Assembly (NCBI GenBank): GCA_902769255.1
Contig: CACXOM010000001.1
Location: 142,734 to 206,733, forward strand
DNA from: Oscillospiraceae bacterium
Lineage (GTDB): Bacteria > Bacillota > Clostridia > Oscillospirales > Acutalibacteraceae
Length of the DNA: 64,000 nt
Direction of reading: 5' to 3'
Positions 27,372 to 36,476 of the stretch are shown here, one piece after another. Below the pieces are notes generated by a model, which had not been told where the DNA came from, did no database searches, and saw only the letters and a list, made by a program, of their open reading frames with translations. Made by a program: the position numbers and the translations under genes. The stretch's first letter is position 1. Every line of letters starts with the position of its first letter.

Positions 27372-27869
27372 ATGGAAAGAATAGCAGTTTGTCCCGGCAG
27401 TTTTGACCCGATTACAAAAGGGCATCTTGATATTATTCAGCGTGCTTCGGTTGTTTTTGATAAAGTAATTGTTGTTACTATGGTAAATGCCGATAAAAAA
27501 CCGTTTTTTTCATCAAGCGAGAGAGTTGATTTTATTCAGCGTTGCGTTGATGAAGCAGGACTTAAAAATGTAACGGTTGATTCTTATGACGGTTTGCTGG
27601 CTGACTATACTAAAAAGAATAATGCAATTGCTATTGTTAAAGGGTTAAGAGCGGTGTCTGATTTTGAATATGAATTTCAAATGGCGTTACTAAATAAAAA
27701 ACTTAATCCCGAAGCTGAAACCTTGTTTTTTACAACAAGTTCCGAAAACTTATATTTAAGTTCTTCTATGGTTAGGTCAATAGCAAGTTTGAACGGCGAT
27801 ATTTCAAAGTTCGTTCCGACTTGTATTTATAAAGATATTAAAAAAAGATTTGAAAAGAAAGGCGTGTAA
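27372..27869 (+). CDS. coaD: Phosphopantetheine adenylyltransferase
   Basis: 165 residues, a nucleotidyltransferase of coenzyme A synthesis (4-phosphopantetheine plus ATP gives dephospho-CoA). It has the HxGH-type motif GSFDPITKGHLDI and the second signature SENLYLSSSMVR. AGAGGGAGG upstream of the ATG. In operon with rsmD (6-base gap) and the coiled-coil gene. Confidence 0.97.
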   Translation: MERIAVCPGSFDPITKGHLDIIQRASVVFDKVIVVTMVNADKKPFFSSSERVDFIQRCVDEAGLKNVTVDSYDGLLADYTKKNNAIAIVKGLRAVSDFEYEFQMALLNKKLNPEAETLFFTTSSENLYLSSSMVRSIASLNGDISKFVPTCIYKDIKKRFEKKGV

Positions 27870-27874
27870 ATATA

Positions 27875-28342
27875 ATGAATATTGAAGATTTACTTGAACA
27901 AATTGATGAGTTACTTGATAACTCTGTAGGCTTTGCAGGCAAAAAGGTGGTAAGCGTTGATAAACTTCGTGATTATATCGATGATATCAGACTTAATATG
28001 CCACAAGAAATTAAACAAGCAAGAAGCATCGTAGCAGAAAAAGCAGATATTATTAATACTGCAAAAAGAGAGGCTGAAACTATTATCAAAGGCGCTGAAG
28101 ATAAAGCAAAAGCTTTAGTTGCTGAAGAAGAGATTACAAAACTTGCTCAAGCAAAAGCAGTTGAAATTGTAAACGGCGCTCAGGTTAAATCTAAAGAGAT
28201 GAGAAGTGCTGCTCAAACCTTTGTTGATGATTTAATGAAGAAAACAGATGAAGAATTAACTCAAACTTTAGCTGATGTTAGAAAAGCAAGAGCATCGCTT
28301 CGTCAACAAAAAACAGTATCTGCATCTGTTGAAGAAAACTAA
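27875..28342 (+). CDS. Coiled-coil protein of unknown role
   Basis: 155 residues, almost wholly helical and charged. It resembles the b-subunit/DivIVA-type coiled coils often annotated as ATPase in Clostridia (AKREAETIIKGAEDKAKALV). No membrane segment, signal or catalytic motif is seen. It starts 5 bases after coaD and ends just before a strong terminator, so it is the last gene of that operon and stands right in front of the dcw promoter. A link to cell division or envelope is only a guess from position. Confidence 0.7.
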   Translation: MNIEDLLEQIDELLDNSVGFAGKKVVSVDKLRDYIDDIRLNMPQEIKQARSIVAEKADIINTAKREAETIIKGAEDKAKALVAEEEITKLAQAKAVEIVNGAQVKSKEMRSAAQTFVDDLMKKTDEELTQTLADVRKARASLRQQKTVSASVEEN

Positions 28343-28396
28343 TTATTTAAGCGTGTTTTAACTAACAATCGAATATTTGTTCTATTAAAAAACTCT

Positions 28397-28431
28397 AACC
28401 AACCACAATATATTGTGGTTGGTTATTTTTT
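28397..28431 (+). terminator. Strong terminator before the dcw cluster
   Basis: A perfect 28-base palindrome (14-base arms starting AACCAACC) followed by ATTTTTTT. Confidence 0.9.
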
Positions 28432-28487
28432 TATGCATATTTTTCAAAAAAATATTAAAAAAACTCGTCATTTTGTGCTATTGGCTA

Positions 28488-28515
28488 TTGAAATTTGATA
28501 AAAAATTGGTATAAT
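28488..28515 (+). promoter_or_regulatory. Promoter of the mraZ/dcw cluster
   Basis: TTGAAA at 28488-28493 and TATAAT at 28510-28515 with a 16-base spacer and an extended -10 (TGG before TATAAT). Confidence 0.8.
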
Positions 28516-28526
28516 TTAATTAAAAA

Positions 28527-28563
28527 GTGGTGCGAAAGACAATGATTGTGGTGTAAAGTGGTG
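28527..28563 (+). promoter_or_regulatory. MraZ-box repeats (GTGGTG)
   Basis: Three exact GTGGTG copies at 28527, 28548 and 28558, i.e. spaced 21 and 10 bases, just after the -10 box. Direct TGGNG-type repeats on a 10-base period are the known target of the autorepressor MraZ. The third phase position between the first two is degenerate. Confidence 0.75.
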
Positions 28564-28650
28564 CAAAAAAACTGATTTTTGAGCCAAAAAACACCAAAAA
28601 TGAAGTAATTTTAATGAAATTACAAAAAAGAAAGGAGTTGCAACAGCATT

Positions 28651-29088
28651 ATGTTAGGCTTGATGGGCGAATATCAACACAATATTGATAAAAAAGGCCG
28701 TATGTTTGTGCCTGCAAAGCTTCGTGACGCTTTAGGCGGTACTGTTGTAATCTCCAAATCATTGGATTTTAAACCTTGTTTGTTCATTTATTCCGCTGAA
28801 GAGTGGGACAAGTTGGTTTCTAAAATCAACAACCAACCTTATATTAAAGTAGCTAAACTCCAAAGACATTTATTCTCGGGCGCAACTGAAGTTGAATATG
28901 ATTCGCAGGGCAGAGTGCTTTTGCCGGCGGTTTTAAGAGAATATGCTCATTTAAAAGAGTCCGAACAAGCGGTTATTATCGGCGCTTCAAACAGAGTTGA
29001 AATTTGGAATACTGAAGAATGGGAAAAAGTTACTGGCGAAATTAACGAAGAAAACATTGAACAAGCGCTTTTGGATTGTGAGATATAA
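28651..29088 (+). CDS. mraZ: Transcriptional regulator MraZ
   Basis: 145 residues with two AbrB-like swapped-hairpin domains, each with the DxxGR motif: NIDKKGRMFVPAKLRDAL and EYDSQGRVLLPAVLREYA. It forms a ring that binds the repeats upstream of its own gene and controls the dcw operon. AAAGGAG precedes the ATG. The leader from the promoter to the start is about 130 bases. Confidence 0.97.
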   Translation: MLGLMGEYQHNIDKKGRMFVPAKLRDALGGTVVISKSLDFKPCLFIYSAEEWDKLVSKINNQPYIKVAKLQRHLFSGATEVEYDSQGRVLLPAVLREYAHLKESEQAVIIGASNRVEIWNTEEWEKVTGEINEENIEQALLDCEI

Positions 29089-29090
29089 AA

Positions 29091-30020
29091 ATGGCTGAGT
29101 TTTCACATAAAAGCGTAATGCTTTACGAAACGGTCGAAGGTCTTAATATTAACCCTGACGGAATTTATGTTGACGGTACGGCAGGCGGAGGCGGACATTC
29201 CGAGTTAATCGCCTCAAAGTTAAGCGAAAAGGGAAAACTTTTTTGCTTTGACAGAGACCCTGATGCTATTAGTGCTTGCAAACAAAGACTTTCAAAGTTT
29301 GAGAACGTAATCTTGATTAATGAAAAATATTCTTCATTAAAATCAAGTTTAAAAGAATACGGAATAGAAAAAATAAACGGTTTAATGCTCGACCTTGGCG
29401 TATCTTCTTATCAATTAGATACTGCGCAAAGAGGATTTTCGTATCACAGCGACGCACCGCTTGATATGAGAATGAGCAAAAGCGGTATTAGTGCCGCAGA
29501 CATTGTGAATAATTATTCGGAAAAAGAACTCGCCGACATTTTTTACAAATATGCCGACGAAAAATTTTCTTTCAAAATTGCAAAAGCAATTGTTGAAAAA
29601 AGAGCCGAAAAGCCGATAGAAACGACAAAAGAATTGGCTGATTTGGTTTCACAAAACTACCCGAATAAATTTAAACGCAATGCACACCCGGCAAGAAAAG
29701 TCTTTCAGGCAATAAGAATTGCCGTAAACGATGAAATGGGCGAAGTTGAAAAAGGCATAGACGATGCCTTTGAAATGCTTGAAAGCGGCGGAAGGCTATC
29801 AATAATCACATTTCATTCAATTGAAGACAGGACTGTAAAGCAAAAATTCAATTCATTTACGCAGGGTTGCACTTGCCCTCCGGATTTTCCGATTTGTGTT
29901 TGCGGAAAAAAACCAAGGGCAAAGCTAATTAATAAAAAGCCAATTGTGGCAAGCGAGCAAGAACTAAAAGAAAATTTGCGTAGTCGTAGCGCAAAACTGA
30001 GAATATTAGAAAAAATTTAA
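29091..30020 (+). CDS. rsmH: 16S rRNA (cytosine1402-N4)-methyltransferase
   Basis: 309 residues. The N-terminal HKSVMLYETVEGL, SAM-binding VDGTAGGGGHSELI, the helical insert (LDLGVSSYQLDTAQRGFSY) and LSIITFHSIEDRTVK are all characteristic. It acts on the ribosomal P site. The ATG comes 2 bases after the mraZ stop. A four-cysteine cluster (CTCPPDFPICVCGKKP) near the C-terminus is usual for Firmicutes. Confidence 0.97.
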   Translation: MAEFSHKSVMLYETVEGLNINPDGIYVDGTAGGGGHSELIASKLSEKGKLFCFDRDPDAISACKQRLSKFENVILINEKYSSLKSSLKEYGIEKINGLMLDLGVSSYQLDTAQRGFSYHSDAPLDMRMSKSGISAADIVNNYSEKELADIFYKYADEKFSFKIAKAIVEKRAEKPIETTKELADLVSQNYPNKFKRNAHPARKVFQAIRIAVNDEMGEVEKGIDDAFEMLESGGRLSIITFHSIEDRTVKQKFNSFTQGCTCPPDFPICVCGKKPRAKLINKKPIVASEQELKENLRSRSAKLRILEKI

Positions 30021-30035
30021 AAAGGGGAAAGAAAA

Positions 30036-30458
30036 ATGGCATACACAAGCAACGCTTATAATCTTGAAAGAGCAGCAAGAAATACTACAGCACCAAGAGA
30101 ACGCAGAGAACACAAAGCGGTAATTAAAAGATTTCCGGTTGCATCTTCACGTGCAAAATATAACAGAAACATTCTATTTTATGCAGCAGCAAGCATTATA
30201 ATTGCGTTGGCAGTTTGCTTTAATATTTATATGCGAACAGAAATTAACGATACCAAAAACGCTATTGCTAAAGCTGATAAAACTATAAACACGCTTAACA
30301 GCGAAAAAACAAGATTAGACGTTGAATTTGAAAAGGTTGTTTCTTATTCGACTTTAGAAGAGCAGGCAAGCGCAATGGGTATGCAAAAACGTTCGGCGGC
30401 GCAGGTACATTATATTGATACTTCAAAAAACGACTATGCTGAAGTTATTGATAAATAA
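30036..30458 (+). CDS. ftsL: FtsL-like division protein
   Basis: 140 residues. The N-terminal tail is basic and cytoplasmic, followed by one TM helix (NILFYAAASIIIALAVCFNIY) and a coiled coil outside (ADKTINTLNSEKTRLDVEFEK). This is the bitopic topology of FtsL/DivIC, partners of FtsQ/DivIB. Sequence identity in this family is low, so the call rests on topology and position between rsmH and the PBP gene. AAGGGG precedes the ATG. Confidence 0.8.
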   Translation: MAYTSNAYNLERAARNTTAPRERREHKAVIKRFPVASSRAKYNRNILFYAAASIIIALAVCFNIYMRTEINDTKNAIAKADKTINTLNSEKTRLDVEFEKVVSYSTLEEQASAMGMQKRSAAQVHYIDTSKNDYAEVIDK

Positions 30459-30559
30459 TAGAATATCACAAAGAGAATCGAAATAATATATAAACGAGGG
30501 TTAAAAATTGGCTCTCGTTTTTGCCGAATTTATATACTTGAAAAGGAGACTAATGTTTT

Positions 30560-32806
30560 ATGGCTAAACAAAACAAAAGAAAAATATGGTATAGAGCATT
30601 AGTTGTATTGCTTATTTTTGTTGTTTTCGGCGCTGTTTCAACGGGTTACGGACTTATAAACACAATTTTTGTAAACGGCGAAAAATATTCAAAACTTGCT
30701 GAACAGCAACAGCTTCAAGATATTGTCACAAAAGCAAAAAGAGGCAATATTTACGATAAAAATATGAATGTTTTAGCGACCAGCGCAACTGTTTGGCAGT
30801 TGTTTGTTGCACCTTCTAATATGGATGAAAAAGTAAAAGATTCGGTTGCCGAAAACATTTCTAATCTTTTAAATCAAAAGAAATATACAAAAGAAAAAGT
30901 TTTAGAAATACTTAAAAAATCTACTAATTACGAAACAATAGGTCAGCCTGTAGAGCAAGAGGCGGCTACAAAAATTAGAGAATATATCACAAAAGAAAAA
31001 TTAGGCTCGGTTATTGGTTTGACTGAAACTAATGAAAGATATTACCCAAACGGAAATTTGGCATCTACCGTTTTAGGATTTGTCGGAAAAGACAATCAGG
31101 GACTCGGCGGTGTTGAGTCACAATATGATAATGTTCTCACAGGAACTGCAGGCAGAGTTATTGCTGCAAAAACTCCAGCAGGCGCTGAACTGCCTTTCTC
31201 ATACGAAAAGGTGGTTGATGCCAAAGAGGGAGATTCAGTTGTTTTAACAATAGATGAGTACATTCAGTCGGTTGTGGAAAAACATTTGCAGGAAAATGTT
31301 GAACAAAACAGCGTAAACAATAGAGCTGCTTGTATTGTTATGGACGTAAATTCGGGCGAAATTCTTGCAATGGCAACAAAACCCGATTTTGACCCTAACG
31401 AACCTTTTAAACTTACTTTAAAAAGCAGAGTTAAAAAAGAGGTAAAAAAGAAAAAAGAAAGCAACGACGGTAAAATCAGCAAAAAAGAAAAAGCTGAAAT
31501 TGAATCTGCCGCAATGCAAGAACAATGGCGAAATAAAGCGGTTTCAGATATTTACGAACCCGGTTCGGTTTTCAAAATCATTACCGGTTCCGCCGCTTTG
31601 GAAGAAAAAACTTTATTTGATAGCGATACTTTTGATTGCCCCGGTTATATTAAAATAGCAGACAGAACTTATAAATGCGCTCACAGAGAGGGACACGGAC
31701 ATCAATCGCTCGCACAGGCTTTTATGAACTCTTGTAACCCAGCCTTTATTACAATAGGTCAACGATTGGGTGCGAAGAATTTTATGAAATACAGAAAGTC
31801 TTTCGGACTTGAAGATAAAACAGGCGTTGATTTGCCGGGCGAGTCTTCTTCAAGCACTCATAACACAACAGGCCTTATGACAAATGTTGAATTGGCTTCT
31901 GAAAGTTTCGGTCAAACGTTAAAAATTACGCCTATTCAACTTATTACCGCTATTTCAGCAGCGGTAAACGGCGGTTATTTATATCAACCTCACGTTGTAA
32001 AACAAGTTCAGGATTCTGACGGCAATGTAAAACAAACTGTAAATTCAACACTTGTTCGTCAGGTAATTTCAGAAGATACTTCAAAAGCTCTTTGTAATTA
32101 TCTTGAGGGCGTTGTAAGCGAGGGAACAGGTAAAAATGCTTATGTACCGGGTTATAGAATCGGCGGTAAAACAGGTACAGCTGAAAAAACCGATATAGGT
32201 ACTAAAGAGGGCGAGGCTAAAAAATATATTTGCTCATTTTGCGGAATTGCCCCTGCAGATAACCCTCAAATAGCAATACTTATGCTTATTGATGAACCCG
32301 GTGTTGACAGCCCTTACGGCGGTACATTAGTAGCTCCTTCGGTTGGCAAAATGTTTGAAGAAATATTGCCTTATTTAGGCGTTTCGGCAAATTATACCGA
32401 TTCCGAAGCAAAAGAACTTGCGGTTTCAACGCCAAGCGTTGTAAGCAAATCGGTTAATGATGCTAAAAAAGAAATCAAAAGCAAAGGTCTTATTTGTTCA
32501 GTTATAGGAGACGGAAAGACTGTAACAGCGCAATCGCCAAACGGTTCTTCAATTATTCCTTCGGGCGGTAAAGTTGTTTTATATACCGATTCAAAAGCTA
32601 AAAAGAAAAAGGTAAAAGTGCCTGACTTCAAAGGATTGACCGTTTCCGAGGCAAATGATCGAGCAGTCGAGGCAGGCTTAAATATGTATATTAACGGTAA
32701 TACTTCAGATTCAACCGCTTATGCGCAATCTGTGCCTAAAGGTAAAAAAGTTGATGCTGGAACGGTTGTTACCGTAAGTTTCAGAGAAATAGTAACTGTA
32801 GAATAA
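30560..32806 (+). CDS. Class B penicillin-binding protein (FtsI/SpoVD type) with PASTA domains
   Basis: 748 residues: one N-terminal TM anchor, dimerisation domain, transpeptidase domain, and two C-terminal PASTA domains (about 615-675 and 680-745). Catalytic motifs are SxxK in EPGSVFKIITG, SCN in MNSCNPAF and KTGT in GGKTGTAEK. A charged, lysine-rich insert (about 290-320, KKEVKKKKESNDGK) precedes the active-site serine. It crosslinks septal peptidoglycan. Paralogues FtsI and SpoVD share this layout. The cluster position fits the single copy serving vegetative division, or a sporulation role. Confidence 0.93.
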   Translation: MAKQNKRKIWYRALVVLLIFVVFGAVSTGYGLINTIFVNGEKYSKLAEQQQLQDIVTKAKRGNIYDKNMNVLATSATVWQLFVAPSNMDEKVKDSVAENISNLLNQKKYTKEKVLEILKKSTNYETIGQPVEQEAATKIREYITKEKLGSVIGLTETNERYYPNGNLASTVLGFVGKDNQGLGGVESQYDNVLTGTAGRVIAAKTPAGAELPFSYEKVVDAKEGDSVVLTIDEYIQSVVEKHLQENVEQNSVNNRAACIVMDVNSGEILAMATKPDFDPNEPFKLTLKSRVKKEVKKKKESNDGKISKKEKAEIESAAMQEQWRNKAVSDIYEPGSVFKIITGSAALEEKTLFDSDTFDCPGYIKIADRTYKCAHREGHGHQSLAQAFMNSCNPAFITIGQRLGAKNFMKYRKSFGLEDKTGVDLPGESSSSTHNTTGLMTNVELASESFGQTLKITPIQLITAISAAVNGGYLYQPHVVKQVQDSDGNVKQTVNSTLVRQVISEDTSKALCNYLEGVVSEGTGKNAYVPGYRIGGKTGTAEKTDIGTKEGEAKKYICSFCGIAPADNPQIAILMLIDEPGVDSPYGGTLVAPSVGKMFEEILPYLGVSANYTDSEAKELAVSTPSVVSKSVNDAKKEIKSKGLICSVIGDGKTVTAQSPNGSSIIPSGGKVVLYTDSKAKKKKVKVPDFKGLTVSEANDRAVEAGLNMYINGNTSDSTAYAQSVPKGKKVDAGTVVTVSFREIVTVE

Positions 32807-32826
32807 TTAAGGAGTTGATTTAGACT

Positions 32827-34254
32827 ATGAAATTTTCAGAAATTTACCAAGAAAAACCGAGCTATATTAAAGATTTTGAGGTCGCAACAGTATTGTGCGA
32901 TTCAAGAAAAGTTGTAAAAAACTCTGTATTTTTCTGCATTTGCGGTACGGTAACAGACGGCCACAAATTTGCAAAATCCGCTTATGATAACGGTGCTGCT
33001 GCAATTTTTTGCGAAAAAGATTTAGGGCTTGATAATCAAATTATTGTAGATGATACAAAAGCAGTTTATTCTTTGCTTTGCGCAAACTATTTCGGCAACC
33101 CTGCTAAAAAATTAAAACTTATAGGTGTAACAGGCACTTCGGGCAAAACATCTGTTACATATATGACAAAAAGTTTGCTTGAAAAACAGGGCAAAAAAGT
33201 GGGTCTTATAGGCACAATTCAAAACATTATTGGCGACAGCATTTTGCCGGCAAAAAACACCACTCCAGATGCTTATGAGCTTCAGTCGTTGTTTGATTTA
33301 ATGGTAAAAGCAGGTTGCGAATATGTTGTAATGGAAGTTTCTTCTCATGCGCTTGACCAAAAACGAGTTTATAATCTCGATTTTGAGTGCGCAGTTTTTA
33401 CAAATCTTACACAAGACCATTTAGATTATCATATTACAATGGAAAACTATTTGCAGGCTAAACTCAAACTGTTTAAAATGGCAAAATGCGCAATTGTTAA
33501 TTTAGATGATGATTATTCTAAACAGGTTATTGATTCTTGCGAGTGTCCTGTTAAAACTTTTTCAACTGAAATTAACGAGGCGGATTATGTTGCAAAAGAG
33601 ATAAAATACTTGCCAAACGGTGTAAATTATGAGTTGGTTACTGATTGCAATATAGGAAGAGTTAGAATTTCAACACCGGGTATTTTTTCGGTTTATAACA
33701 GCATGGCGGCTGGAATTGTCGGAATTTGCATAGGAATACCTTTCAACAAGGTTGTTGAGGGACTATGCGAAGTTTCAGCAGTAAAAGGCAGAGTAGAACT
33801 TGTTCCTTGCGATAAAGATTTTACCCCTGTAATCGATTATGCACACACTCCAGATGAACTTGAAAATGTGTGCACTATGCTAAATAAAATCAAAGTAGGC
33901 AGACTTGTAACCGTTTTCGGTTGCGGCGGCGACAGAGATAAAACAAAAAGACCTATAATGGGCGAAATTGCGGCAAGACTTTCGGATTTTGTGGTTGTAA
34001 CTTCCGATAACCCGAGAAGTGAAGACCCAAATCTTATTATTGAAGATATACTTGTCGGAATGAAAGGAATTAAAACTCCTTATAAAGTTATTGAAAACAG
34101 AGCGAAAGCTATTGAATTTGCGTTGAAAAATGCCGAAAAAGATGATATAATACTTCTTGCCGGAAAAGGTCATGAAACATATCAAATTTTGGCTGATGGC
34201 ACAATTCATTTTGATGAACGAGAAGTTATAGCAGATTGCTTATCAAAAATGTAA
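32827..34254 (+). CDS. murE: UDP-MurNAc-tripeptide synthetase, meso-diaminopimelate type
   Basis: 475 residues with the Mur ligase architecture. The ATP-binding loop is GVTGTSGKTSVTYM, and EVSSHALDQKRV is conserved in the central domain. In the C-terminal domain the DNPR motif (VVTSDNPRSEDP) is the signature for adding meso-diaminopimelate rather than lysine. The gene follows the PBP and is followed directly by mraY, with no murF in between. Confidence 0.96.
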   Translation: MKFSEIYQEKPSYIKDFEVATVLCDSRKVVKNSVFFCICGTVTDGHKFAKSAYDNGAAAIFCEKDLGLDNQIIVDDTKAVYSLLCANYFGNPAKKLKLIGVTGTSGKTSVTYMTKSLLEKQGKKVGLIGTIQNIIGDSILPAKNTTPDAYELQSLFDLMVKAGCEYVVMEVSSHALDQKRVYNLDFECAVFTNLTQDHLDYHITMENYLQAKLKLFKMAKCAIVNLDDDYSKQVIDSCECPVKTFSTEINEADYVAKEIKYLPNGVNYELVTDCNIGRVRISTPGIFSVYNSMAAGIVGICIGIPFNKVVEGLCEVSAVKGRVELVPCDKDFTPVIDYAHTPDELENVCTMLNKIKVGRLVTVFGCGGDRDKTKRPIMGEIAARLSDFVVVTSDNPRSEDPNLIIEDILVGMKGIKTPYKVIENRAKAIEFALKNAEKDDIILLAGKGHETYQILADGTIHFDEREVIADCLSKM

Positions 34255-34273
34255 AATATAGGAGGTTGTTAAA

Positions 34274-35287
34274 ATGATTCCTTCAATTGCGGCGCTTGTC
34301 GCTTTTGCGGTTACATTTGCATTAGGTTTTAAGTTTATTCCGTTTTTAAAAAAATTGCATTTTGGGCAAACTATTCTTGAAATTGGTCCAAAATGGCATA
34401 AAGATAAACAGGGCACACCTATTATGGGCGGTATTATGTTCATTATAGGTACGCTGGTTTCCGTTGTCGTAGCTTTTGTTTTAGCAAAAGTGGTATCAAA
34501 TAATGCTGAATATGTTAGCGTATTTCATACTTCTAACGAAACAATTAGGTTTTTAGCAGGCATAGTTATGGCTTTGTTTATGTCTGCAATTGGTTTTATG
34601 GACGATTACATTAAAGCGGTTAAAAAGCAGAATTTAGGCTTAAAAGCTCGTCAAAAAACTGTTTTGCAGGCGCTTGTTGCAGCTTGTTATTTATTAACGC
34701 TTTATTTAACAGGACTTGAAACAACTTATATTCCGTTTGTTGGACTTGTTAACATAGTTTCGGGCGTTGGTATTATTTTTTGGCCAATAGCATTTGTTTT
34801 TATTTACGGCTTTACAAATGCTGTAAATCTTACAGACGGTGTTGACGGTTTGGCTTCAAGCGTAACCGTTGTTGTATCACTCTTCTTTATGATAGCTTCA
34901 AGCTTATGCTTTAGATTTGAGGCAACTGTAGTTGCTGCAGCGCTTTGTGGCGCTTTAATAGGATTCTTGGTTTGGAATTTACACCCTGCAAAAGTGTTTA
35001 TGGGCGATACAGGCTCAATGTTTTTGGGCGGTATGGTTGTAGCAATGTCATTTTTCATTAACCGACCTATTATTCTTATTTTAGCAGGTATACTTTATTT
35101 ATTAGAGGCATTGTCTGTTGTTATTCAAGTAACATATTTTAAACTAACTCACGGTAAAAGATTATTCAAAATGAGTCCTATTCATCATCATTTTGAACTT
35201 TGCGGTTGGAAAGAAAATAAAATCGTTATTGCATTTTCTTTTGTAACTCTGATTGGTTGTATATTGGCATTTTTAATTATTAAGTAA
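34274..35287 (+). CDS. mraY: Phospho-MurNAc-pentapeptide transferase
   Basis: 337 residues with about ten TM helices. It makes lipid I on undecaprenyl phosphate. The conserved loops KWHKDKQGTPIMGG, FMDDYIKAVKKQNLGL (Asp pair), TNAVNLTDGVDGLASS and MGDTGSMFLGG are present, plus the PIHHHFEL histidine loop. AGGAGG precedes the ATG. Confidence 0.98.
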   Translation: MIPSIAALVAFAVTFALGFKFIPFLKKLHFGQTILEIGPKWHKDKQGTPIMGGIMFIIGTLVSVVVAFVLAKVVSNNAEYVSVFHTSNETIRFLAGIVMALFMSAIGFMDDYIKAVKKQNLGLKARQKTVLQALVAACYLLTLYLTGLETTYIPFVGLVNIVSGVGIIFWPIAFVFIYGFTNAVNLTDGVDGLASSVTVVVSLFFMIASSLCFRFEATVVAAALCGALIGFLVWNLHPAKVFMGDTGSMFLGGMVVAMSFFINRPIILILAGILYLLEALSVVIQVTYFKLTHGKRLFKMSPIHHHFELCGWKENKIVIAFSFVTLIGCILAFLIIK

Positions 35288-35308
35288 AACTTGAAAGGGG
35301 AAAAAGTT

Positions 35309-36466
35309 TTGGCTGAAAAAAGCGAAAAGAGGGTAAATAAAAAAACTTCATTTCGGTCTTATTTTAAAAAGACAGGGAAATTTGATTTAACATTTTTCTT
35401 TTTAGTAGCAGGGCTTACGGTAGTAGGTCTTATTATGCTTTTTTCGGCTTCTGCGCCATATGCCGCAAGCAATAGGGGCAGTAGTTATTATTTTATATTA
35501 AGACAGTTAGGTTTTGCAGTATTTGGTTTTGTTTTGATGATGGTAGTTTCAAGAATTGACTATCACATTTGGCAAAAATTTCTCGGTGTAATAGTTTTTG
35601 TAACATTAGTAATGTTGGTAGGCGTGCTTTTTACACCGGCGCAAAAAGGGCAGTTTCACCGCTGGCTTGATTTAGGATTTATTCAATTTCAGCCGTCTGA
35701 AATAGGTAAATTTGCATTAATTCTTTTGTTATCATTTCTAATTGCAAAAAATCAAAAGAGAATGACTAATTTTAAATATCAAATATTTCTTTTGTTTATA
35801 ATTGGTGTATTTTGCGGTCTTGTTTTAGCCGAAAATCACCTTTCAGCTACGATTTTGCTTTTTACAATTGGATTTGTTTTAATGTTTGTCGGCGGTATGA
35901 GCATGAAACTTGTCGGCGGTATGGCGATTCTTGGCGCCTCCGGCTTTGTTCTTGCAATTATAACTGGGTTAATAAGCTATGCAAGCGACAGAATAAAATA
36001 TTGGCAAGACCCTTGGCTTGACACAAGAGGAAAAGGTTTTCAAACAATTCAATCTCTGCTTGCAATAGGCTCAGGCGGACTTATGGGCAGGGGAATAGGA
36101 CAATCAAATCAAAAATATCTTTGGTTGCCTGAACCTCAAAACGACTTTATTTTTTCGGTTGTTTGCGAAGAATTAGGCTTTATAGGTGCTGCTTTAATTA
36201 TAATCGGATTTGGTCTTTTAGTTTGGCGTGGTTTTGTAATTGCGCTAAAAGCACCTGATAAATTCGGAATGCTTTTATCAATCGGTCTTGTATTCCAAGT
36301 AGGCTTGCAAGCGGTGCTTAACATTTTAGTTGTAACTAACACAATTCCAAACACAGGTATCAGTTTGCCGTTTTTCAGTTACGGCGGAACTTCGCTTGTA
36401 ATGTTACTTGTTCAAATGGGAATTGTTTTAAATATTTCACGAAGTTCAAAAGTAGAAAAAGTTTAG
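35309..36466 (+). CDS. ftsW: SEDS peptidoglycan glycosyltransferase FtsW/SpoVE
   Basis: 385 residues with about ten TM helices. It polymerises lipid II together with the class B PBP. Family motifs include PSEIGKFALILLLSF, the acidic loop residue region AENHLSATILLFTIG, and PNTGISLPFFSYGGTS near the C-terminus. The start is set at the TTG at 35309, because AAAGGGG lies 8 bases before it; the frame also opens at a TTG 18 bases earlier. FtsW and SpoVE cannot be told apart by sequence alone. Confidence 0.93.
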   Translation: MAEKSEKRVNKKTSFRSYFKKTGKFDLTFFFLVAGLTVVGLIMLFSASAPYAASNRGSSYYFILRQLGFAVFGFVLMMVVSRIDYHIWQKFLGVIVFVTLVMLVGVLFTPAQKGQFHRWLDLGFIQFQPSEIGKFALILLLSFLIAKNQKRMTNFKYQIFLLFIIGVFCGLVLAENHLSATILLFTIGFVLMFVGGMSMKLVGGMAILGASGFVLAIITGLISYASDRIKYWQDPWLDTRGKGFQTIQSLLAIGSGGLMGRGIGQSNQKYLWLPEPQNDFIFSVVCEELGFIGAALIIIGFGLLVWRGFVIALKAPDKFGMLLSIGLVFQVGLQAVLNILVVTNTIPNTGISLPFFSYGGTSLVMLLVQMGIVLNISRSSKVEKV

Positions 36467-36476
36467 GGGGATTTTT

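Noticed and set aside
28527-28563. GTGGTG repeats as a novel element
   Set aside because: They fit the known MraZ binding repeats in sequence, spacing and place, so they are listed as a regulatory feature, not as new.
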